From assembly GCA_945928335.1 (NCBI GenBank), contig CAMENK010000020.1:1-10029 (forward strand): DNA of 10,029 nucleotides, in the 5' to 3' direction. The position numbers and the translations under genes are program-made. Numbering within the stretch: position 1 is the stretch's first letter; every line of letters begins with the position of its first letter. Below, one piece after another: positions 1 to 6,061 of the stretch. The notes under the pieces were generated by a model. That model saw nothing but the letters and a program-made list of their open reading frames with translations. It made no database searches and had not been told where the DNA came from. The stretch comes from an uncultured Bacillota bacterium. GTDB lineage: Bacteria; Bacillota_I; Bacilli_A; RF39; UBA660.

Positions 1-132
1 ACTATCTTTAGTTTCTATCTTTTTAGTTCTACTTGTAGTCTTAGTACTTTTCTTTGGACTATCTTTAGTTTCTATCTTCTTAGTTCCACTTGTAGTCTTA
101 CTACTCTTCTTTGGACTATTTTTAGTTTTTGC
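1..132 (-). repeat. 57-bp in-frame tandem repeat
   Basis: The unit starting at base 1 recurs at 58 and again, more diverged, at 115, a period of 57 bp or 19 codons. The first two units differ at only a few bases, while the third decays after about 15 bases. The array runs off the left edge, so its copy number is unknown. It lies wholly inside the Lys/Ser/Thr-rich coding region and keeps its frame. Confidence 0.85.
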
Positions 133-162
133 TTTCTTATTATTATTTACCTCTTTATTCAT
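1..162 (-). CDS. Lys/Ser/Thr-rich tandem-repeat protein, N-terminal part only
   Basis: The reading frame opens at ATG 162-160 and stays open to the left edge, so 54 residues are visible and the C-terminus is missing. After an Asn/Lys-rich head it consists of 19-residue repeats: NSPKKSSKTTSGTKKIETK (residues 15-33), DSPKKSTKTTSRTKKIETK (34-52) and the start of a third copy. Composition is almost wholly Lys, Ser and Thr, so it is highly basic and probably disordered. A GAGGT ribosome site precedes the chosen start; an in-frame ATG at 171-169 is possible but leaves only a poorly spaced AAAGGGG. A near-consensus promoter lies upstream. The family is not recognised. Basic repeats of this kind occur in nucleoid-binding tails and in some spore-coat proteins (CotG-like, phosphorylated by CotH), but this fragment cannot tell them apart. 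It could also be only the head of a longer protein. Confidence 0.75.
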   Translation of the reverse strand, partial: MNKEVNNNKKAKTKNSPKKSSKTTSGTKKIETKDSPKKSTKTTSRTKKIETKDS

Positions 163-197
163 ATACCTCATCCCCTTTAAATAATATAATGTTTATA

Positions 198-226
198 ATT
201 ATAACAAATTATAACATATATGTCAA
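198..226 (-). promoter_or_regulatory. Near-perfect sigma-A promoter of the Lys-rich repeat gene
   Basis: On the minus strand, TTGACA (226-221) is followed by exactly 17 bp and then TATAAT (203-198). TG at 206-205 makes this an extended -10. The box TGTTATAAT also occurs one helical turn upstream (216-208). This is the best promoter in the window by consensus match and predicts strong expression of the leftward gene. Confidence 0.8.
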
Positions 227-271
227 AAAATCATATATCAAATCATTTATCATACAAAAAAATATTTAACA

Positions 272-280
272 TGATATAAT
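272..280 (+). promoter_or_regulatory. Extended -10 promoter of dfx
   Basis: TGATATAAT is an extended -10 (TGn plus TATAAT) 21 bp before the dfx start codon. No good -35 hexamer sits 16-18 bp upstream, which is common for extended -10 promoters. The predicted leader is short and contains the GGAGG at 290-294. Confidence 0.6.
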
Positions 281-301
281 AAAACCAATGGAGGTATTAA
301 A

Positions 302-679
302 ATGCAAAATTTAAATTTATATAAATGTATGAAATGCAACACTTTAATTCAACAATTAGATGAATCAAATGCAAATATTGAATGTTGTAATACTAAAATG
401 ACAAAAATTGAAGCTAATACATTTGAAGCATCAACTGAAAAGCATATTCCAATTTATGAATTAAGTAATTCTGAAATAATTGTTACAATTGGAGAAATTG
501 AACATCCAATGGAAGAAGATCATTATATAATGTGGGTTATGTTAGAATCTAATAATGAAGTAACAAAGATTAACCTTAAACCAGGGGATTTACCAAAAGT
601 TAGGTTTAAATATATTCCTAATTCTACACTATATGCTTATTGTAATAAACATGGTTTATGGAAAAAAGAAGTAAAATAA
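302..679 (+). CDS. dfx: Desulfoferrodoxin-type superoxide reductase (two-iron)
   Basis: It reduces superoxide to hydrogen peroxide in the cytoplasm without releasing oxygen, a defence typical of anaerobes. The 125-residue protein has the full class I layout. An N-terminal desulforedoxin domain carries C9, C12, C28 and C29 (CxxC ... CC) for the Fe(Cys)4 centre. The C-terminal domain has all ligands of the catalytic iron: H48, H68, H74, C114 and H117, in the blocks EKHIP, EHPMEEDHYI and YCNKHGLW. The EK pair next to H48 includes the catalytic lysine of the family. Length is usual for the family. GGAGG at 290-294 is 7 nt from the ATG. It is transcribed alone, divergent from the Lys-rich gene, and ends in a hairpin shared with the convergent thyX-like gene. 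Confidence 0.95.
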   Translation: MQNLNLYKCMKCNTLIQQLDESNANIECCNTKMTKIEANTFEASTEKHIPIYELSNSEIIVTIGEIEHPMEEDHYIMWVMLESNNEVTKINLKPGDLPKVRFKYIPNSTLYAYCNKHGLWKKEVK

Positions 680-710
680 GTGCTTTAATATAAAACACTT
701 ATTTTTTCTT
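673..710. terminator. Shared terminator of dfx and the thyX-like gene
   Basis: AAAATAAGTG (673-682) pairs perfectly with CACTTATTTT (696-705), and an inner TTT/AAA pairing lies around a short AT loop. A T-run follows on the plus strand. The arms contain the stop codon of dfx (677-679) and that of the convergent gene (699-701). The plus-strand T-tract is clear. Minus-strand function rests on the U-rich arm and is less certain. Confidence 0.8.
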
Positions 711-2192
711 AACTAAAATTGCATTTATTTTACCACAACTCTCTTTACCTTCTCTACAAACTAATTCAGTTTCGCAACTAGGACCAAGTAAGGTTTCAAA
801 AAGTTTAGCATCATCTAATTTTTTTATTTCTTCATGCATTCCTCTGGCAACTTCTCTTATTTCCCACTGAGCTTTATTACACTCTCTTAAAGCTAAAATA
901 TGTTTTAAATTTTTACCATTTATATTTGTTTGAACATTTACCATATTTCCAGATAAAGTAAAATAAACTAAATCTTCATCTCTAATTCCATAATCATCTT
1001 TAAAATGCTTATACATTCTATAATTATCTTCATATACTTTCAAATATCCATCTAAGCATACATTTTGAATTTTAGGTGGTATTTTATATTGTTTTAAATC
1101 AACAACAGGTGAAAAATCAGGAGTAATTATATCATGCATTCTATGTCTAGTTAAATGTGTTAAAACTGCAAAACTTATAGGTATTTGATATTCAAAACTA
1201 ACCTGACTAAGTTCTAATCCATCACTTTCAAAAGCTATTCTTCTAACAATTTCCTTTCTAATTTCATCATCTAAATTTTTAGCTATATTAAGAGCTTTTA
1301 TATAATTAAATTGATATCTTCTCATAATTGCACTTGCAATAATTTTATTATCAACATCATATGTGCGTCCAATTAAAACAGGTTGTTTAATTACTCTATA
1401 ATTTTTACTAAATTTACCTTTTAATAATTCATCTACTTTATCAGTAGTATCACACTCTACTTTACTAACACTACTAGATACATAAGGAATATGTTCCTCA
1501 CAAATAGAATTTAATCTTTCACCAAGTTCCTTTAATTCACTTATCTTACTATATTTAGTCTTAGTCAATTTAATAATTAAATTCTTTAAAGTATGTGCAT
1601 CCATTCCCATTATAATATTTGAATTAAATGAATAAGGTAATATAAACCTTGCATCTTCTTTAGAAATACCTTTATTAATAAATTCACTATACTTTTTAAA
1701 TAAACTTTCTGTATATTCTTGATATTCTCTTTGAACTTCACCATTATTTTTAATTACATTACCAGCTTTATCATAAAAAATAGGTGTATAAAATCCTGCA
1801 TTACTAAAATCAACCTCTCTTCTAGATTTAATAGTAAAACTAGATAATCTTTCTTCTATAATAGTTTGTTCAATTAAAGGACTAACATCTTTTAATAAAA
1901 ATAAACAATAATCATGATCAGTTATAGATTCATGTCCCATATTTACAACACGATTAATATATTTTAAATTACTATCTAAACTTTTTTCTTCACTTAATCC
2001 CAAAACTTCAAAAACATCCCCAGGAAATCTAGATAATCTTCCGGCTAAAGAAACATTTCTAATCCTTGCTTCTTTTTCTAAATACTTAATTTTTCCTATT
2101 AAAGTATCTACCTTTACTTCATCAATACCTTCACTTTTTAATACTTCACTCAATTTGCTATAATTAAGTGAACCTAATAATTCTACTTTCAT
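699..2192 (-). CDS. thyX: Two-domain ThyX-like flavin-dependent thymidylate synthase
   Basis: ThyX makes dTMP from dUMP using FAD, NADPH and methylene-tetrahydrofolate. At 497 residues this is about twice a standard ThyX, and two ThyX-like halves are visible. The N-terminal half (about 75-240) has HESITDH (87-93) and a degraded signature EERLSSFTIKSRR (113-125), which aligns with RHRxxSxNExSxR but keeps only the third R, both serines and the last R. The C-terminal half (about 270-470) keeps RHR (349-351) and LRECNKAQWEIR (435-446) but has lost the Ser/Ser/Arg part. Cysteines 473, 479 and 486 cluster near the end. The start follows AAGGAGG (2202-2196), only 3 nt from ATG; a second purine-rich stretch lies slightly upstream. 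Long ThyX relatives exist in other bacteria, to my recollection. Thymidylate synthase activity is likely but not proven. Confidence 0.8.
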   Translation of the reverse strand: MKVELLGSLNYSKLSEVLKSEGIDEVKVDTLIGKIKYLEKEARIRNVSLAGRLSRFPGDVFEVLGLSEEKSLDSNLKYINRVVNMGHESITDHDYCLFLLKDVSPLIEQTIIEERLSSFTIKSRREVDFSNAGFYTPIFYDKAGNVIKNNGEVQREYQEYTESLFKKYSEFINKGISKEDARFILPYSFNSNIIMGMDAHTLKNLIIKLTKTKYSKISELKELGERLNSICEEHIPYVSSSVSKVECDTTDKVDELLKGKFSKNYRVIKQPVLIGRTYDVDNKIIASAIMRRYQFNYIKALNIAKNLDDEIRKEIVRRIAFESDGLELSQVSFEYQIPISFAVLTHLTRHRMHDIITPDFSPVVDLKQYKIPPKIQNVCLDGYLKVYEDNYRMYKHFKDDYGIRDEDLVYFTLSGNMVNVQTNINGKNLKHILALRECNKAQWEIREVARGMHEEIKKLDDAKLFETLLGPSCETELVCREGKESCGKINAILVKKK

Positions 2193-2227
2193 ATTCCTCC
2201 TTCTCCCCTATACTTTTTCCTATAAAA

Positions 2228-2236
2228 ATCATATCA
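2228..2236 (-). promoter_or_regulatory. Possible extended -10 of the thyX-like gene
   Basis: TGATATGAT on the minus strand matches an extended -10 (TGn plus TATGAT) 36 bp before the start codon. It lies downstream of the cotE terminator, so thyX probably has its own promoter. No convincing -35 is seen. Confidence 0.4.
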
Positions 2237-2251
2237 TAATATTCATTAAAA

Positions 2252-2279
2252 TAAAAGAAAAAAAGTATGTAAAACATAC
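2252..2279 (-). terminator. Terminator of the miaB-cotE unit
   Basis: On the minus strand, GTATGT (2279-2274) pairs with ACATAC (2270-2265) around a 3-nt loop. It is followed by seven Ts, a C and four more Ts. It begins 2 bp after the cotE stop codon. Confidence 0.8.
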
Positions 2280-2280
2280 C

Positions 2281-2805
2281 CTATAAATAATCTTCTTTAA
2301 CTTCATTATCTATATACTTACTTATTTCTTCATCAGTATCATCTATAATATCATAGTCTTCATAATCACTATCCATTATTTGAATTTTAACTTTAGCATC
2401 TCCTATAATTTCTATACCCAATTCTTTTTCTATTTCATAAGTAATTAAATTATCTTTAGAGCTAACATCTATAACAGTAGGATTCTTTAAACTAGTTATT
2501 AAAATTTCACTATCATTAGTTAAAGTACTACTTTCTTTTAAATGTACATTAACTATTTCAGTATAACTTATCTTTCTAGCTTCAACATTAGTTTTAGTAT
2601 TATTATCATAACTATACCAAATATTGACATCAAATGATCCATTTATTCTAACCCTACCATTATCATTACTTCCACTCATAGTATGATTTATAACCCAACA
2701 CCCTAATACAGTATCTATCTTATCAGTAGTTCTAAGCTCATATATATTTCTAAAAGTTTTTTTACCCTTTCCAATAACAGCTTTAGTAACTATTTCTTTA
2801 TACAT
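2281..2805 (-). CDS. cotE: Outer spore coat morphogenetic protein CotE
   Basis: CotE builds the outer coat on the mother-cell side of the forespore by recruiting outer-coat proteins. The protein matches the family through its body: YKEIVTKAVIGKGKK at the N-terminus, LGCWVINH, then FDVNIWYSYDNNTKTNVE, followed by a beta-rich region and an acidic tail rich in Asp and Glu (last about 30 residues). At 174 residues it is close to B. subtilis CotE. I start at ATG 2805-2803: GGGTGA (2815-2810) lies 4 nt upstream, and family members begin at this point. The ATG four codons upstream (2817) has no ribosome site and overlaps this one. It lies 49 bp behind miaB, as in Bacillus, where miaB, ymcA and cotE are neighbours; no ymcA is present. 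It has a candidate sporulation promoter and its own terminator. Confidence 0.92.
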   Translation of the reverse strand: MYKEIVTKAVIGKGKKTFRNIYELRTTDKIDTVLGCWVINHTMSGSNDNGRVRINGSFDVNIWYSYDNNTKTNVEARKISYTEIVNVHLKESSTLTNDSEILITSLKNPTVIDVSSKDNLITYEIEKELGIEIIGDAKVKIQIMDSDYEDYDIIDDTDEEISKYIDNEVKEDYL

Positions 2806-2820
2806 AACCTCACCCATTAC

Positions 2821-2849
2821 TAATATATGACAAATACCTAATAATTGTG
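2821..2849 (-). promoter_or_regulatory. Candidate sigma-K-type sporulation promoter of cotE
   Basis: On the minus strand, CACA (2849-2846) fits the sigma-K -35 pattern mACm. After 16 bp comes CATATATTA (2829-2821), which fits CATAnnnTA. Transcription would start near 2815, giving a leader of about 10 nt that begins at the ribosome site and excludes the upstream ATG at 2817. In B. subtilis cotE has sigma-E and sigma-K promoters. Chance matches are easier in AT-rich DNA, so this remains a prediction. Confidence 0.5.
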
Positions 2850-2854
2850 CTTAA

Positions 2855-4273
2855 TTATATATTTTTAATATAAGTTCCATTTAAACTAAAACTTTTAGCT
2901 TCATCTATTTTAACATTAACTATCTTACCAGTAATATCTTCATCACTATCAATATTTACTAGTTTCATATTTTCAGTATATCCTGCATATTTATTAGAAT
3001 CTTTTTCACTTTTACCAGTAACTAAACATTTTTGTATTGTTCCAACCGTTTCTTGATTTCTCATGTTACTATAGTTATTAACTATTTCATTTAATCTATG
3101 AAGTCTTTCATTTTTCACTTCAATTGGAGTATTATCTTGTAATAATGCAGCTGGAGTATTTTCTCTAGGGCTAAATACAAAAGTAAATGCACCATCAAAT
3201 TTACAAGTATTAACTACATCTAAAGTTTCTTCAAAATCTTCTTCTGTTTCTCCTGGAAAACCTACAATAATATCAGTAGTCACACTTACATTTTTAATTT
3301 TATTTCTAATCTTATTATATAATTCTAAATATTCTTCCTTAGTATATCTTCTACCCATTAATTTTAAAATTCTATTACTTCCTGATTGAATAGGTAAATG
3401 TACATAAGGCATAACATTATCACATTCACTAATCGCATCTATCATTTCATCAGTGAAATCCCAAGGATGACTAGTAACAAATCTAATTCTATCTATTCCA
3501 GTTTTACTAACATCTCTAAGTAAATTAGCTAAATTGTAATCAGTATATAAATCTTTCCCATATGCATTAACATTCTGTCCTAATAAAGTTATTTCTTTAT
3601 AACCCATATCTTTTAACTTTAATACTTCATTTATAATGTCTTCTTTCTTTCTACTTCTTTGTTTACCTCTAGTATATGGTACTATACAATAAGTACAAAA
3701 CTTATCACATCCTAATATAATATCAACCCATGCTGATATACTACTATCCCTTTTTTCAGGAATATTTTCAACTACATCTCCAGTTACACTATAAACTTCA
3801 ATATTTTGTTTACCAGTTCTAATTCTTTCATTTATAACTTTAATCATCTTATTTAAATTATGAGTACCAAAAATAAAATCCACATATTTATACTTACTCA
3901 TAATTTCTTTAACTACACTTTCTTCCTGAGCCATACAACCACAAATTCCCATAAGAATATTTGGTCTAGTTTCTTTCATTTTCTTTATAAGACCCATAAA
4001 TCCGAATACTTTATCATGTGCATTTTCTCTAATAGCACATGTATTAAGAATAATTAAATCTGCTTCATCTAAATTATCAGTTTCAATCATACCTTCATCA
4101 GTTAGAACTCCCTTAATCCTTTCACCATCATGTTCATTCATCTGACAACCATAAGTTCTAACATAATATTTCTTACCAACTAAACTTTCATCAAGTTTTA
4201 TTTCTTCATAATCATATATACAAAATTCACTTTTATCTCTTTTCTTTGCTTCTAACATATTAGGTAAATTCAT
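2855..4273 (-). CDS. miaB: tRNA-2-methylthio-N6-dimethylallyladenosine synthase MiaB
   Basis: This radical-SAM enzyme adds a methylthio group to i6A37 of tRNAs that read UNN codons. The 472 residues show the three expected parts. The N-terminal MTTase domain holds the ligands of one [4Fe-4S] cluster, C43 (YGCQMNEHD), C79 (LNTCAIREN) and C113 (GCMAQ). The radical-SAM core has CDKFCTYC (C189, C193, C196), followed by RGKQRSR and later LPIQSGSNRILKLMGRRY. A C-terminal TRAM RNA-binding domain spans about 405-470. AAGGAAG lies upstream of the ATG. It is the likely lead gene of a miaB-cotE unit, separated from the gene above by a terminator. Confidence 0.96.
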   Translation of the reverse strand: MNLPNMLEAKKRDKSEFCIYDYEEIKLDESLVGKKYYVRTYGCQMNEHDGERIKGVLTDEGMIETDNLDEADLIILNTCAIRENAHDKVFGFMGLIKKMKETRPNILMGICGCMAQEESVVKEIMSKYKYVDFIFGTHNLNKMIKVINERIRTGKQNIEVYSVTGDVVENIPEKRDSSISAWVDIILGCDKFCTYCIVPYTRGKQRSRKKEDIINEVLKLKDMGYKEITLLGQNVNAYGKDLYTDYNLANLLRDVSKTGIDRIRFVTSHPWDFTDEMIDAISECDNVMPYVHLPIQSGSNRILKLMGRRYTKEEYLELYNKIRNKIKNVSVTTDIIVGFPGETEEDFEETLDVVNTCKFDGAFTFVFSPRENTPAALLQDNTPIEVKNERLHRLNEIVNNYSNMRNQETVGTIQKCLVTGKSEKDSNKYAGYTENMKLVNIDSDEDITGKIVNVKIDEAKSFSLNGTYIKNI

Positions 4274-4297
4274 AATAACACTTCCTTAACAAACATT

Positions 4298-4306
4298 ATT
4301 CTATCA
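4298..4306 (-). promoter_or_regulatory. Extended -10 promoter of miaB
   Basis: TGATAGAAT on the minus strand is an extended -10 (TGn plus TAGAAT) 24 bp before the miaB start. It begins just past the T-tract of the preceding terminator, leaving no space for a normal -35 outside that hairpin. Confidence 0.45.
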
Positions 4307-4339
4307 TAAAAGAAAAAAATGTTAAAGAAATTTAACATT
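4305..4339 (-). terminator. Terminator of the 105-residue gene
   Basis: AATGTTAAA (4318-4326) and TTTAACATT (4331-4339) form a perfect 9-bp stem with a 4-nt loop. On the minus strand it is followed by a T-run broken by one C. The upstream arm overlaps the stop codon of the gene (4340-4338). Confidence 0.85.
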
Positions 4340-4655
4340 AAACTTTCCTAATATCTAAAATATCTTTAATAAATATTTTCTCATTATTTATAGTTAACAA
4401 ACTATCTTTATTCCTAGCTATTAAAACACATTCCTTATCACCTTCACTAGTAGTTACAATAGCATTAACTTTATAAACAAAAGAATTACTATTAAACATA
4501 TCATTTATTTTTTTCTTAATTATAATAGGTCTCATACTATCATTATCCAACTCTAAATTAGTATTTAAAGTCTCATCTTTAGAATAATAATATTCTAAAT
4601 TATTTTTTACAACACCAGTATTAGAATTTCTAAATACTCTAGGTAACCCTTTCAT
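4338..4655 (-). CDS. Conserved-looking hypothetical protein, 105 residues
   Basis: I do not recognise this family. The N-terminal half (1-50) is polar, begins MKGLPRVFRN and looks poorly ordered. Residues 58-105 look like a small beta barrel: strands around YKVNAIVTT (61-69), KECVLIAR (74-81) and SLLTINNEKIFIKDILDIRKV (85-105, broken by turns). The pattern resembles Sm- or SH3-like folds and the C-terminal part of YolD proteins, but this is only a pattern resemblance. No signal peptide or membrane segment is seen. GGGTGG (4665-4660) precedes ATG 4655-4653. It is monocistronic, with its own promoter and terminator, divergent from the polymerase gene and upstream of miaB-cotE. That context would allow a spore role, but nothing shows it. 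Confidence 0.7.
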   Translation of the reverse strand: MKGLPRVFRNSNTGVVKNNLEYYYSKDETLNTNLELDNDSMRPIIIKKKINDMFNSNSFVYKVNAIVTTSEGDKECVLIARNKDSLLTINNEKIFIKDILDIRKV

Positions 4656-4709
4656 ATAACCACCCTAATAAAATTTATTCACAAATAAAAAAGAAAAGAA
4701 CTTTAAACT

Positions 4710-4739
4710 ATAATATTTTTCTAAAAATTACCATCACAA
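4710..4739 (-). promoter_or_regulatory. Probable promoter of the 105-residue gene
   Basis: On the minus strand TTGTGA (4739-4734) and TATTAT (4715-4710) are separated by 18 bp. The match is moderate (4/6 and 5/6). It is back to back with the polymerase promoter. Confidence 0.4.
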
Positions 4740-4744
4740 TACAA

Positions 4745-4772
4745 TTGACTACACAAACAAAAATATGATAAT
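4745..4772 (+). promoter_or_regulatory. Promoter of the polymerase-yolD operon
   Basis: TTGACT (4745-4750), 16 bp, then GATAAT (4767-4772), about 28 bp before the start codon at 4801. Overlapping A/T-rich hexamers make the exact -10 uncertain. The -10 overlaps the in-frame ATG at 4765, which argues against that upstream start. Confidence 0.6.
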
Positions 4773-4800
4773 ATTATATCGAACAAAAGGTGGTGTTTTT

Positions 4801-6051
4801 ATGGAAGAAAGAAATATATTATGTATTGATATAAAAAGTTTTTTTGCATCAGTAGAATGTGTAGATAGAAATCTAGATTCTTTTACTACCCCATTAATAG
4901 TAGCTGACCCAGACCGTGGTGGAGGCGCTATTACATTAGCTGTAACTCCATATATGAAAACCCTAGGTGTTCCAAGCCGAGGAAGAGTTTTTGAAATACC
5001 TAAAAACATTAAATATATAACTGCTAAACCTAGAATGAGTTTATATATTAAAAAAAGTAAAGAAATTATTAACATTTTTTTAGACTTTGTCAGTAAAGAA
5101 GATATGCATGTATATTCAATTGATGAATCATTTTTAGATGTAACAGATTATTTAAAACTTTACAAAATGGATGATATTACTTTAGCTAAAACCATCATGA
5201 ATGAAATAAACAAAAGAACAGGATTAACATCAACATGTGGAATTGGCCCAAATTTATTGCTAGCCAAAGTTGCATTAGATATAGATAGTAAAAATTCTCC
5301 TGATTTTATTGCAAAATGGACCTATGAAGATATAAAAACTAAACTATGGAATATTGAACCTTTAAATAAAATGTGGGGAATTGGAAATAAAACAATGAAA
5401 AAATTAAATGATCTTGGAATAAAAAAAGTTGGAGATATAAATAAGTATCCAAAAAGTTTTTATAAAAAAAGATTTGGAATATTAGGTGAAGAATTATATG
5501 AACACGCGAATGGAATAGATTATAGTAGTATAAAAAGTCAAAACTATGAAACTAAAAACAAAAGTTATGGTTTAAGTCAAATACTATATAAAGACTACAC
5601 AATATTAAATGTTCCCTTAATAATTAAAGAAATGGTTAGTAAAATTGCAAAAAGATTAAGAACAAATAAAAAAGTTTGTAGTGTAATTAGTTTTGGAATA
5701 GGATATTCAAGAAATATAGGTGGAGGATTTTATCATTCAAAAAAAATTAATAATCCTACAGACAATGAAGAAAAAATATATGAAATATGTATGAATATAT
5801 TTGATAATTATATAGAAGATTTACCAATAAGAAAAGTTAGTATATCCGTTGGTAAAATTGAAAATAATAATTATAAACAACTAAATTTATTTGAAACTGA
5901 AGAAGAAAACAATAAAGACGATAACATAACAAAAGTAATGGATGAAATAGCAAATAAATTTGGTGAAAATGCACTTCTTAAAGCATCTAGTCTATATGAA
6001 TATAGCACAATAAAGAAAAGGAATAATACATTAGGTGGTCATAGCAAATAA
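4801..6051 (+). CDS. Y-family translesion DNA polymerase, UvrX/YqjW type
   Basis: It copies past damaged template bases at low fidelity, often as part of the SOS response. The 416 residues match B. subtilis UvrX/YqjW length. Palm motifs are intact: D10 in LCIDIKSFFASVE, with F15 at the steric-gate position, and D108-E109 in YSIDESFLDVTDY. A thumb with two helix-hairpin-helix-like stretches follows (TCGIGPNLLLAK 145-156, MWGIGNKTMKKL 191-202), then the little-finger domain and a sliding-clamp motif QLNLF (360-364). It ends RNNTLGGHSK, as UvrX relatives do. I place the start at 4801, after AGGTGG (4788-4793); the upstream ATG at 4765 lies in the promoter. A YolD-like gene follows after 10 bp. 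It could also be named DNA polymerase IV, but the neighbour and length favour the UvrX branch. Confidence 0.92.
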   Translation: MEERNILCIDIKSFFASVECVDRNLDSFTTPLIVADPDRGGGAITLAVTPYMKTLGVPSRGRVFEIPKNIKYITAKPRMSLYIKKSKEIINIFLDFVSKEDMHVYSIDESFLDVTDYLKLYKMDDITLAKTIMNEINKRTGLTSTCGIGPNLLLAKVALDIDSKNSPDFIAKWTYEDIKTKLWNIEPLNKMWGIGNKTMKKLNDLGIKKVGDINKYPKSFYKKRFGILGEELYEHANGIDYSSIKSQNYETKNKSYGLSQILYKDYTILNVPLIIKEMVSKIAKRLRTNKKVCSVISFGIGYSRNIGGGFYHSKKINNPTDNEEKIYEICMNIFDNYIEDLPIRKVSISVGKIENNNYKQLNLFETEEENNKDDNITKVMDEIANKFGENALLKASSLYEYSTIKKRNNTLGGHSK

Positions 6052-6061
6052 AGGTGATATT

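Noticed and set aside
1..132. CRISPR-like array at the left edge
   Set aside because: The 57-bp repeats are contiguous, with no spacers, and keep a coding frame, so they are a protein repeat.
3860..4057. Plus-strand open frame of 65 codons
   Set aside because: It is antisense to the conserved MTTase domain of miaB, has low-complexity composition and no ribosome site.
4780..4793. LexA-like operator before the polymerase gene
   Set aside because: CGAAC is followed at the right spacing by GGTGG rather than GTTCG, and that half is simply the ribosome site. One half-site is too weak a case.
4765..4800. Longer N-terminus of the polymerase from ATG 4765
   Set aside because: It overlaps the predicted -10 and lacks a ribosome site. 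The family N-terminus begins just before the LCIDIKSFF motif, matching ATG 4801.
4749..5075. Minus-strand open frame of 108 codons
   Set aside because: It is antisense to the start of the polymerase gene, which has clear catalytic motifs. The frame is a shadow.
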